Positions 8,101-14,306 of a stretch of 15,420 nt of DNA are shown piece after piece (position 1 is the first letter of the stretch; each line of letters starts with the position of its first letter). Source of the stretch: an uncultured Selenomonadales bacterium (GTDB lineage: Bacteria; Bacillota; Negativicutes; Selenomonadales; Selenomonadaceae). Location of the stretch: the NCBI GenBank assembly GCA_937915885.1, contig CALGGP010000307.1, positions 1-15,420 on the forward strand, read 5' to 3'. The notes below the pieces were generated by a model, which saw nothing but the letters and a program-made list of their open reading frames with translations, searched no databases and had not been told where the DNA came from. Made by a program: the position numbers and the translations under genes.

Positions 8101-8323
8101 CCGCGCGGAGTATCGTCGGATTGACGGAGCCGAGAGAGGATTTGAGAATGTCGACGGCGGCAGTCCAAGCGTCGGCGGGGTTATCGGCGGAGGCGTGACG
8201 AGTGATCGCCCGCGACTTCATGTCGGACGCCGAGAGAAAAAGTCGACAGGGCTTAAAATTATTTTTTGATGCGGCGCCGAGGAATGTCGGCTTTAATTTT
8301 TTTATCAGTTGATCCAGTGACAT
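5150..8323 (-). CDS. Large protein with N-terminal platform and C-terminal GT4 (TagE-like) glycosyltransferase
   Basis: This is 1057 residues from the ATG at 8323, which has GGAAGGAG 5 nt upstream and gives MSLDQL like its paralogues; the ATG at 8338 lies upstream of that site. Residues 1-190 are the unrecognised conserved domain (CRLFLSASDMKSRAITRHAS, ILRADWVV, LDPEYKMAF). Residues about 200-555 look all-helical, with SMQNADGSF at 342-350 resembling the Q-x-x-x-G-x-W/F repeats of alpha/alpha-barrel proteins, and KTKKH and KREYFDFGI shared with the 9376-14196 product. Residues 590-1057 resemble TagE/GtfA-type glycosyltransferases of family GT4: a variable N-terminal half (NFYDYYQEIDRK, HNIHVL, VLTKRQREDIIKRF), then the donor-binding half with VGRLHEQKGHDKA at 885-897 and an E-x7-E motif (SRYEGSPLVVQES, E964 and E972). 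The expected role is retaining transfer of a sugar from a nucleotide-sugar donor to a polymer or protein; the acceptor is unknown. It lacks the CapA and linker modules of its relatives. No signal peptide or membrane helix is seen, so it is probably cytoplasmic. Confidence 0.85.
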   Translation of the reverse strand: MSLDQLIKKLKPTFLGAASKNNFKPCRLFLSASDMKSRAITRHASADNPADAWTAAVDILKSSLGSVNPTILRADWVVEQQSMTWTKFLSSVAQVRRNYYRQGLALDPEYKMAFIEPEINGNAMLYRDSPIDEPNGVFNEDSSNTYCRTRFNCAFPTPDSSSNVIAFTTKGAFASDIEPNAILLDGEGLASDHRPVSHLDSAAILKLARNGAAYFAKEIKNKDQFLYDRYPRFDKTVKMRVPLKHFNFIGAMLDVYATYGRLGNSSLGAAITKALQYGIKNYLKYRIMPDGSEVVYIVASDDKDIRLGAGGAALLALAKHAVIMKTKKHTQLMEAIARGILSMQNADGSFAHAIDLNDYSVQPKVNVASFDGLATLGLLRLHALNGDQKLLDAAERAFNYFVANKTWQLHDPLMEHAVDAITRHLPKREYFDFGIKNFSDQLHSIWHRKFHYPRSLELLIAADNLLERMKTMPELSDLISKVNADDLHATLELQMKALIDAYFYPEFVMFFRHPEEVVDAFFLRHQAFRLLLLDMEFLLTGAIAYLQYLTRRDHEPVPSEALKGDEVVEIEPLIPPVPADFNPDPDMFARELKEHNGVIFFMLINITPITPGLELSVFRRSRLFRDKLGVDVTLITINYQNDLRQSWEACGLDCSVLNFYDYYQEIDRKAETSIVKPRFVNGIEGDLKFQDSYNELGFLGWRMLSNPANNQAQESFYYRRDGSVAIHSVYDHSKGKTEVKLMELIDRDGTVKHSFNSRNAAITHWLIELVSDKSKQFYIVNDEPLDYYNAFIKMTELKFDHVHVLQQLHNIHVLEPRDPFTSKPGYQYLYNKKVKTDVIVVLTKRQREDIIKRFKLNNIFQLPHSLTAVPKVTVVEYNPFKIIQVGRLHEQKGHDKAIEVMKRVIKYVPQATLHFYGKGSLQESIQKLIDEAGLNDHIKIEGFVDNMPAVYASAALSILPSRYEGSPLVVQESMQYGCPVVAFNCTYGPDDVIEEGKSGYIVPAGDVEAMADRIVRILTDDELRENFSKHCARSLEKFAPDVVARQWTWLFHNLINA

Positions 8324-8390
8324 AGAAACTCCTTCCATAAATAAAAAATTTTATTATCTCGCCCTTGGTAATACAGTTGTCTGCCTTTGG
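8324..8390 (-). promoter_or_regulatory. Leader of the 8323 gene: RBS, with weak promoter candidate
   Basis: GGAAGGAG on the minus strand (plus 8329-8336) stands 5 nt before the ATG at 8323 and fixes that start. Further upstream a GATAAT (plus 8353-8358) could be a -10 box. The best -35 match, CAGACA, is 19 bp away, so the promoter is weak by eye. The gene may be transcribed mainly by read-through from the 14196 promoter, with this as a possible internal promoter. Confidence 0.3.
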
Positions 8391-8427
8391 GGCGCCGCCA
8401 GCGCTCCCACCCTCGGAGCGCGGCGCC
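8391..8427. repeat. GC-rich palindromic intergenic repeat
   Basis: GGCGCC at both ends (8391-8396, 8422-8427) and GCGCTCC/GGAGCGC inside (8401-8407, 8415-8421) form a two-part stem with a 4-nt bulge on one side and a 7-nt loop. A run of four T follows on the plus strand, against the direction of the flanking genes, so it is not a normal terminator for them. A diverged copy of identical length lies at 237-273. The structure may stabilise the 3' end of the peptidase mRNA or weaken read-through. Confidence 0.7.
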
Positions 8428-8431
8428 TTTT

Positions 8432-8456
8432 AATTACGAATTACGAATTACGCATT
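8432..8456. repeat. AATTACG heptamer repeats
   Basis: Three exact tandem AATTACG units (8432-8452) are followed by CATT. The block starts a few bases past the TGA of the peptidase gene (8462-8464, minus strand) and abuts the GC palindrome. The last unit plus CATT gives AATTACGCATT, an 11-mer that recurs inverted at 15344-15354 downstream of the lactonase gene. Confidence 0.75.
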
Positions 8457-8461
8457 GCTTT

Positions 8462-9376
8462 TCATTTCTTCGCGGCGTGCGTCTCGTAAATTTCTTTAAC
8501 GCAATCGAGAATGATTTTATTGTTTTGCGCCGCCCGATGCCCGCTCTTATTCCACTTTTGGGCGCCGCCGAAGGCTTCAGCCGCCTCCGCCTCCTTCGTC
8601 TTCATCAAATTCATCACTTCGCGCATCACATTCGCGCCGTACACGATGTCGTCATGAAACACGTCCGAGCCGTCGACGTATTTGTACTTCTTCATCAAAC
8701 GCTTCGGCACCTTCGCTTTGTCCTTCATCGACACCGCTAAAGGATACCATAAAATTCCCGCCACATTATATTTGCCTTGAAAGATTTGAGACTCCGTCAA
8801 TTTATTCGTCAAGCGCCACGACATATCTTTGCCGTCGGGATATTTTTTTTGCTTCGACACCGAATCCTGCGACCAACGCGCCATTCCCTCGAGGAACCAT
8901 CCGTTTCTGAAATACGTCGCGCCGTATTGAATCAGATGAAAATATTCATGGGCGGGCGTTGAATTTTTTCGGGGATCAACGGTGTTTGCGAGCTTAACGC
9001 GGAGCGCCCGCTCCTTCGGATCGTGTTTTGACTGTTTTCGGACGCCGCTGTAAGCCAGCCCGTTGACTTTCATGTTGGACTTCGCATCGATGTCCACTTC
9101 GATCGAGTGCACGTTTTTGAATCGTTCCGAATCGAAGGGATCGGGATATTTGAACACGTCGTGGAATAACTCCCGCGTCGCGTTGAGCTGCGTCGCAATG
9201 TCCTCGACCACGTCGGGCACGCCGTTTGCATTGACGTCGGCGTTATTTTTGACGGCGGTATCGCCTTCGGTCTCATAGATCACGTAGACGATCCCCTGTT
9301 GATAAACTGCCGCGTCCGCCGTCGAAGTCAGCATCATCGACAACATCATCGACAATGCGATCAGAAATTTTTTCAT
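8462..9376 (-). CDS. Secreted gluzincin-type metallopeptidase (MXAN_6640-like)
   Basis: This is 304 residues from the ATG at 9376, preceded by GGGAGG 7 nt upstream and overlapping the TGA of the preceding gene as TGATG. The longer frame from 9421 would bury the signal peptide. Residues 1-23 are a clear signal peptide: MKK, a hydrophobic Leu/Met core, then STADAA with likely cleavage near A22 or A23. Residues 47-58 (DVNANGVPDVVE) resemble the Asp/Asn-rich, probably calcium-binding motif at the start of MXAN_6640-type putative metalloproteases. The zinc site is HEYFH at 143-147, with E163 in FLEGMARW as the likely third ligand, 16 residues after the second His, which is the gluzincin pattern. 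It is expected to cleave proteins outside the membrane; the substrate is unknown. Tight coupling to the 1606-residue glycosyltransferase gene suggests action on the same surface structure. Only one Cys (C292) is visible. The family assignment is by motif and could shift to another HExxH family. Confidence 0.75.
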   Translation of the reverse strand: MKKFLIALSMMLSMMLTSTADAAVYQQGIVYVIYETEGDTAVKNNADVNANGVPDVVEDIATQLNATRELFHDVFKYPDPFDSERFKNVHSIEVDIDAKSNMKVNGLAYSGVRKQSKHDPKERALRVKLANTVDPRKNSTPAHEYFHLIQYGATYFRNGWFLEGMARWSQDSVSKQKKYPDGKDMSWRLTNKLTESQIFQGKYNVAGILWYPLAVSMKDKAKVPKRLMKKYKYVDGSDVFHDDIVYGANVMREVMNLMKTKEAEAAEAFGGAQKWNKSGHRAAQNNKIILDCVKEIYETHAAKK

Positions 9377-12300
9377 CACTGATCCTCCCGATGCATGAGT
9401 GAGTAAAATAAACGCGCCCATTGCTCGGCGACCTTCGCCTGCGAAAATTTCTCGACGCTCCGCGCGGAGTTCGACGAAAATTTTTTGTGCAGATTCTCAT
9501 CGATCAACAGACGAATGATCCGATCGGCAAGCGCGTCAACGTCGCCGGCAGGCACGAGATATCCGTTGACGCCGTCCTCGATCATATCCGACGGCCCGTA
9601 ATTGATATCGAAGGACACCACCGGACATGAAAACTGCAAACTCTCTTGAACGGCAAGCGAAAAGCCTTCACATCGGCTTGCGACGACAGAAACCGTCGCC
9701 GAGGAAAATATTTCGCCGATATTGCTCTTGAATCCCTCGAACACGACGGAGCCGCCGAGTTGAGCCGCCTCCGCATTTTGCTTGAGCATTTCGAGCATCG
9801 AGCCGATGCCGTAAAAATGCAATTCCGCCTGCGGCACTTTGTCATGGACGATTTTAAATGCCTCGAGTACTTTATCGACGCCTTTCTCTTCGACCAGTCG
9901 TCCGACCGTCACGATTTTAAATCGCGCGCGCTCGACTTCAACGGGAGTGTGATCGCGCATCGCGTGCGGGATCACTGCGACATTACTCACTCCGTAGCGT
10001 TTGATGATGTCTTCGCGCTGATGCTCCGTCAAAGTAATGATCGCGTCGGACTTGAGACTGCCGTCGGTGAGGAAATTGTACCAGCGCTTGGTCGGCGCGG
10101 TGAGCGGATTGAAATCGTCGAGCACATGCAAGCTGTGAAGTTGGTGAATGACGAAAATATTTTTTCTGTCGAGCCGCTTCGCATCGACATAAAATCTCGT
10201 ATATTCCGGACTGCGATCGCCGATCATGAAATACGTCCGCGCGGGGTCCGCCGTCAAGCGGTCGAGCCAATATTTGATCGCCTTTCGCGAGCTGTCGAAG
10301 GTAATATTTTTGCCGACAAGCTCAATGGATTTGAGCACGGATTTTTTGTCGACGACATCATAAATTTCCTTGACGGCGAGCGACCCGTCGGGACGATAAT
10401 ACTCCGCCTCCGTCGTCGCGCCCGTCGTCGGCTCGAGCGTTTGACGCCGACTCAAGAAGCCGAGCGTGTCAAAGGTGTCGCGCCGAATTTTTTTCCCACC
10501 GTCGAAGAAATTTATGTATCGCAACTTCAGATTGTCGGCATCGAAAGAACAGTACATCAACATTCGACCTTCGCGCATAACTCTCATGTCCGAACCGACG
10601 TACTCAACGCGACAATCGGCATCGATCGGCGGCAATTCGGCAATCCGCGCGGGCGTCGAGCGCCGATCGATCTCTTGAAAGTAATCGTACATGTTGAGCA
10701 GTTGACCGTCGGCGTGATAAGTCTCGAGCAGATCGGTCGCGTTGTTTTGAAATTCATTCGTCAGCAGACACACTTCGAGCCCGAAAAATTTTTTGAACAG
10801 CGTCGCGCGACGGAGCGCCGACAGCTCGAGCCCCGAGGCGTTCGATTTGAGATTGCGCAGCATGAAAAACATCACGCCGTTGCTTTTTTGGAACTCGCGC
10901 TTGAATATGTCAATGCCAAAATCACTCGCGCCGTCCGACTTGGCAACCGCCGTCGGGATTTTGGGGATTTGCATGCGCACGAGCGGCGGGTGGATATAAG
11001 TGCCGATTGAATTTTTGCCGTCGAGCACGGAAATTTTCAGTTGCACATCGACGTTGACCAGTTGAGACATGCCCGGCGGACGCAATCCGAATTTTTCTCG
11101 ATAAATGACGCCGGGCGTCCAGCGATCGGTCGGGAATAACCAATCGCAGCCCTGATGCTCCATGCCCGCTCCGAACGGCGGCATCACATTTCCGACTGTC
11201 GGCACGCCGAGCATTCGGAACTCGTAATTTTTTTCGAGCGGCTCATCGACCGTCCAATAAGTTTCGACGTAAAGCATTTGCCGCCGCTTTATGAGCATGC
11301 ACTCGGGCGGGATTCGACAACCGACGAGTTTCAACGCGCCGAATTGTTGAGGCTCAATCATCGCCTCGTCGGGGACGCGATCAATCGTCCACTCCGGCAG
11401 CGGTTCTCTCAACGGTTGAATTTTGACGGTCGAAGACGGGCGCGCGGGCGGCTCGAATAAATCTTTCGGCTCCGTCGCGTCCGAAGGGCGGGCGGGAAAA
11501 ACTATTCGGATCGAGCCGCCGTCAATGTTTTCGGCAACGGTGTTGAGTTTGCGACACGATTCAATGAACTGCCTGCCGATTTTTTCTGCCTGCTCGGCGC
11601 TCGCCGTCGAAGTTTTACAAAATCCGATCAGCAACGGGGTGAAGATCACCTGCTCGACGCCGCTCTTCGACACGCTCAGAGTGAAGGCGCCGTTGATAAT
11701 CGCGTTGGCATCGAAAACAAAATTGCCGGCATCGTAAATGATCGGGCGCCCGTTGTAATTCTCCACGCCGTGGAGCAAATGCGAATGACAGCCGAGCACC
11801 GCGTCCGCACCGAGATCGATCAGCAGGCGTCCGAGGGTTTTGAGCGCTTCGGAGGGTTCGGTTGCGCCGTTTGTTCCCCAATGCGGAGCGACGAATACGA
11901 GATCGGAATGTTTTCGAGCGTCGGCGATCCGATCGGTGAACGCCTCACGCCAGAGCTCGGGTTGGTTGGGCGGCAAATACCAAGTGCCGGGCATGTCGTC
12001 GGTGGCGGCGAAGGGTCGCATCGTCGCATCGACGTTGAAGATCGCGATGATCACATCTTTGACACGAATGAAAATCGGTTTTGCAGCCTCGTCGACGTTG
12101 GCGCCGGTGCCGACGCGCATGATGCCGACACGATCGAGCAGTTCATTTTGTTCGAGCAGCGCGCCCTCGTAATAATCCTTTGAATGATTGTTGGCGGTGA
12201 GCACGAGATCGATGCGCGCGTCGGTAAGAAAGTTGATCAACTCGGGGCGGGCGTGATAATAATACGGTCCGCCTTCGCCCTTATTGATCCCCTGTCGACC

Positions 12301-14196
12301 TTGATTGGCAATGACGCATTCGAGATTGATGATCCGAAAATCGGCGTCCGACATGATTTTGAGATCGCCGAACGGTTTTTGATGGAGCATTCGATTCATG
12401 CGCCGACCGAGATTTACGTCGCCGCCGTAAAAAATCGTTGCCTGTTGCGAACGCTCTTTATTCACTGCCTGCCGATTGAGCATGCCGTCGCCCTCGGCTT
12501 TACCCTCGAGCAATGCCTTCGACGGGATCGGATCGTGATCACGATGCGCCAGATACCGTCGATAGGCGACGAAGCCCGAGAGGAAATGCTCCACGTCATC
12601 AGTCCGCACTCGAAACGCGTGATGTCGAATGAAGAAACTCCCGACGATCGACAACGGCTTTTTGAAGAACATCGCCAGCTCGGGGTAAAAATATCCGTTC
12701 AATAAATTCTTCGCCCGATTTTCCATCGCCGCATAAAAATCGTCCATAGGCACCCGCGCCAACAGATCGCTCATCTCCGGCATTTTCTTTATGCGCTCGA
12801 GCATGGTATCAGCCGCCATCATCAATTCGAGCAGCGTCGGAAATTGCGTGTCGCGATGATAGACGAACGGCAGGAACCCCAAAAAATTATTGATGCCGAA
12901 CTCGAAATACTCCCGCTTGGGCTCATATGTCGTCAACTCATTCGCCGCATACGACAGCCAATGATCGTGATTCTCCCAATGATCCGTCGCGATGAAACGT
13001 TTGAACGCCAACTCCGACGCCGCCAGCAATCGATCGTCTTTCGTGAGCGAATACAGCCGCATCATTCCGAACACCGCTTCGCCGTCGTAATACACGATGC
13101 GGAACGGCTCCTTCAACGAATAATCCGCCGCGTTGAGCACGTGCACGAAACTGCCGTCGGGATTTTGCATCGAATAAATTCCGCGCGCAATCGATTCCAT
13201 CAGCGGGATATGTTTTTTCGTCTTCATCAGATAGGAGTGTTTGACGAGCGCCAACAGCGTCATGCCGAGCGCGCCGAGTTTGATCTCGTCGCCCTCGAGA
13301 TCGACGGGATAAGCGGCGTCGGAGCCGTCCTCGAGCGTGCGGTGTTTGATGAAAGTATCGATGCCGTATTTGAGCGCGCGGTTGATTGCGGCGCCGAGCG
13401 TCGAATTTCCGATCCGCCCGTAAGTTTCATAGACGTCGAGCATCGCAAAGATCGAGCTGAAATGTCGGAGCGTGTTGTATGACGGGACGATCTTGTCGAA
13501 GCAGGGATAATGCCCGTAGATGAATCGACCGTTTTTCTGAACTTCGCCGGCGAGATATTGAGCGCCGGTTCGAGCGAATTTCAAAAATGATGCGTCGTCG
13601 ATCGGAGAAATGTCGCGATGCCCGGCGTTGAGCCCCGTGCCGGTGAGCGGGATCGGAGTTTTTTCGTCGTCGGAAATAAATGCGCCTTCGGTTCTGAAGA
13701 CGACGACCGTCGAAGTGGGCTCGGGCTCCGCGAACTCCTTATTGAAACGCGTCTGATGATATTCGTCAAAGCGCTTCGGTCGAAGGACGCAAAATTTGCT
13801 GCCCTCCTTGCCGTCGCGATAAATCATGGCGTTGGCGTTGAGCTCGGATTCGGTGAAGGCGATTTTATATTCGGGATCGAGCGCGACGCCTTGACGGAAA
13901 TAATTGCGGCGCGTCCGACCGATCAACTTCAAAAAATCCGACCACGTCATTTGTTGCTCCTCGACAACCCAATCCGCGCGGAGGATCGTCGGCTTGGTCG
14001 AGCCGAGTGCCGATTTGAGTGAAGTGAGAGCGTCAGTCCAAGCGTCGGCGGGATCGGCGTTGACGGCGTGACGAGTGAGCGCGCGCGTCTTCATGTTTGA
14101 CGCCGACAAAAACAGCCGACAAGGCTTTACGTCGTAAATGCTTTCGGTATTCAAGAACGCGAGACATAAGCGTCTGGCTAACTGTTCGAGAGACAT
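9376..14196 (-). CDS. 1606-residue fusion: N-terminal platform, CapA-like domain, beta-sandwich linker, GT4 (TagE-like) glycosyltransferase
   Basis: First gene of the leftward cluster; its ATG has GGAAGGAG 6 nt upstream. Residues 1-195 are the conserved unrecognised domain (CRLFLSASNMKTRAL, ILRADWVVEE). Residues 200-555 are a helical alpha/alpha-barrel-like module with SMQNPDGSF at 342-350. Residues 585-860 are a CapA/poly-gamma-glutamate capsule-type calcineurin-like domain with the usual residues intact: GGDVNLGRR (D593), NLE (624-626), NNH (669-671), HWG (772-774), HSH (804-806) and GNF (824-826). Residues 920-1080 are a linker (YWTVDEPLEK, W1026-TPGVIYREKFGL) that resembles beta-sandwich domains. 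Residues 1095-1606 are a TagE-like GT4 enzyme with GRLVEEKGVD at 1432-1441 and the E-x7-E pair E1510 and E1518 (SRCEGFSLAVQES). The CapA family is metal-dependent and usually extracellular and membrane-anchored, yet no signal peptide or membrane helix is visible here. It combines modules found separately in the 5150-8323 and 1411-5133 proteins. Glycan or polymer assembly is inferred; the product is unknown. Confidence 0.85.
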   Translation of the reverse strand: MSLEQLARRLCLAFLNTESIYDVKPCRLFLSASNMKTRALTRHAVNADPADAWTDALTSLKSALGSTKPTILRADWVVEEQQMTWSDFLKLIGRTRRNYFRQGVALDPEYKIAFTESELNANAMIYRDGKEGSKFCVLRPKRFDEYHQTRFNKEFAEPEPTSTVVVFRTEGAFISDDEKTPIPLTGTGLNAGHRDISPIDDASFLKFARTGAQYLAGEVQKNGRFIYGHYPCFDKIVPSYNTLRHFSSIFAMLDVYETYGRIGNSTLGAAINRALKYGIDTFIKHRTLEDGSDAAYPVDLEGDEIKLGALGMTLLALVKHSYLMKTKKHIPLMESIARGIYSMQNPDGSFVHVLNAADYSLKEPFRIVYYDGEAVFGMMRLYSLTKDDRLLAASELAFKRFIATDHWENHDHWLSYAANELTTYEPKREYFEFGINNFLGFLPFVYHRDTQFPTLLELMMAADTMLERIKKMPEMSDLLARVPMDDFYAAMENRAKNLLNGYFYPELAMFFKKPLSIVGSFFIRHHAFRVRTDDVEHFLSGFVAYRRYLAHRDHDPIPSKALLEGKAEGDGMLNRQAVNKERSQQATIFYGGDVNLGRRMNRMLHQKPFGDLKIMSDADFRIINLECVIANQGRQGINKGEGGPYYYHARPELINFLTDARIDLVLTANNHSKDYYEGALLEQNELLDRVGIMRVGTGANVDEAAKPIFIRVKDVIIAIFNVDATMRPFAATDDMPGTWYLPPNQPELWREAFTDRIADARKHSDLVFVAPHWGTNGATEPSEALKTLGRLLIDLGADAVLGCHSHLLHGVENYNGRPIIYDAGNFVFDANAIINGAFTLSVSKSGVEQVIFTPLLIGFCKTSTASAEQAEKIGRQFIESCRKLNTVAENIDGGSIRIVFPARPSDATEPKDLFEPPARPSSTVKIQPLREPLPEWTIDRVPDEAMIEPQQFGALKLVGCRIPPECMLIKRRQMLYVETYWTVDEPLEKNYEFRMLGVPTVGNVMPPFGAGMEHQGCDWLFPTDRWTPGVIYREKFGLRPPGMSQLVNVDVQLKISVLDGKNSIGTYIHPPLVRMQIPKIPTAVAKSDGASDFGIDIFKREFQKSNGVMFFMLRNLKSNASGLELSALRRATLFKKFFGLEVCLLTNEFQNNATDLLETYHADGQLLNMYDYFQEIDRRSTPARIAELPPIDADCRVEYVGSDMRVMREGRMLMYCSFDADNLKLRYINFFDGGKKIRRDTFDTLGFLSRRQTLEPTTGATTEAEYYRPDGSLAVKEIYDVVDKKSVLKSIELVGKNITFDSSRKAIKYWLDRLTADPARTYFMIGDRSPEYTRFYVDAKRLDRKNIFVIHQLHSLHVLDDFNPLTAPTKRWYNFLTDGSLKSDAIITLTEHQREDIIKRYGVSNVAVIPHAMRDHTPVEVERARFKIVTVGRLVEEKGVDKVLEAFKIVHDKVPQAELHFYGIGSMLEMLKQNAEAAQLGGSVVFEGFKSNIGEIFSSATVSVVASRCEGFSLAVQESLQFSCPVVSFDINYGPSDMIEDGVNGYLVPAGDVDALADRIIRLLIDENLHKKFSSNSARSVEKFSQAKVAEQWARLFYSLMHREDQ

Positions 14197-14201
14197 GTCA
14201 A

Positions 14202-14218
14202 TCTCCTTCCTTCGGAGA
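14202..14218 (-). promoter_or_regulatory. Ribosome binding site of the 14196 gene inside a small inverted repeat
   Basis: GGAAGGAG on the minus strand (plus 14203-14210) is 6 nt from the ATG. TCTCC and GGAGA form a 5-bp inverted repeat with a 7-nt loop that contains part of the site and pairs its GGAG. It could reduce initiation when folded. The stem is short, so regulation is only a possibility. Confidence 0.5.
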
Positions 14219-14231
14219 AAATCTTTGGCGC

Positions 14232-14261
14232 ATTATAACACGTCGACAAAAATCAAAGCAA
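14232..14261 (-). promoter_or_regulatory. Promoter of the leftward cluster
   Basis: On the minus strand a perfect TATAAT (plus 14232-14237) lies 18 bp downstream of TTGCTT (plus 14256-14261), which matches TTGACA at three positions. A start near 14225 would give a leader of about 30 nt containing the strong ribosome binding site. This is the best promoter candidate for the large operon. Confidence 0.6.
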
Positions 14262-14277
14262 CTTTAAGTGTTTGGTG

Positions 14278-14286
14278 TGATATAAT
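14278..14286 (+). promoter_or_regulatory. Extended -10 promoter of the ulaG-like gene
   Basis: TGATATAAT is a perfect extended -10 element (TGnTATAAT). No good -35 is seen at the right distance, as is usual for extended -10 promoters. Transcription would begin near 14293, leaving about 14 nt before the TTG start. The -10 of the leftward promoter is only about 45 bp away, so the two divergent promoters could interfere or be co-regulated. Confidence 0.6.
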
Positions 14287-14293
14287 CGGCGGT

Positions 14294-14303
14294 GGAGGTG
14301 ATC
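14294..14303 (+). promoter_or_regulatory. Ribosome binding site fixing the TTG start at 14307
   Basis: GGAGGTGATC is a near-complete match to the anti-Shine-Dalgarno sequence. GGAGG ends 8 nt before TTG at 14307. A GTG at 14292 in the same frame would precede this site and fall at the predicted transcription start, so it is rejected as the start. Confidence 0.8.
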
Positions 14304-14306
14304 ACG

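Noticed and set aside
8391..8431. Plus-strand intrinsic terminator (stem plus TTTT)
   Set aside because: No plus-strand gene ends nearby, and the element matches a repeat found elsewhere in the window, so I call it a repeat.
9377..9421. Upstream ATG extending the peptidase by 15 residues
   Set aside because: It would place non-signal residues before a clear signal peptide and ignores the GGGAGG site 7 nt before the ATG at 9376.
9646..11010. 454-codon open frame on the plus strand
   Set aside because: It lies wholly opposite the GT4 and linker parts of the 1606-residue protein, has no ribosome binding site and has an arginine/histidine-rich composition typical of antisense frames of GC-rich genes.
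14292..14306. GTG start for the ulaG-like gene
   Set aside because: It is upstream of the GGAGGTGATC site and falls at the predicted transcription start.
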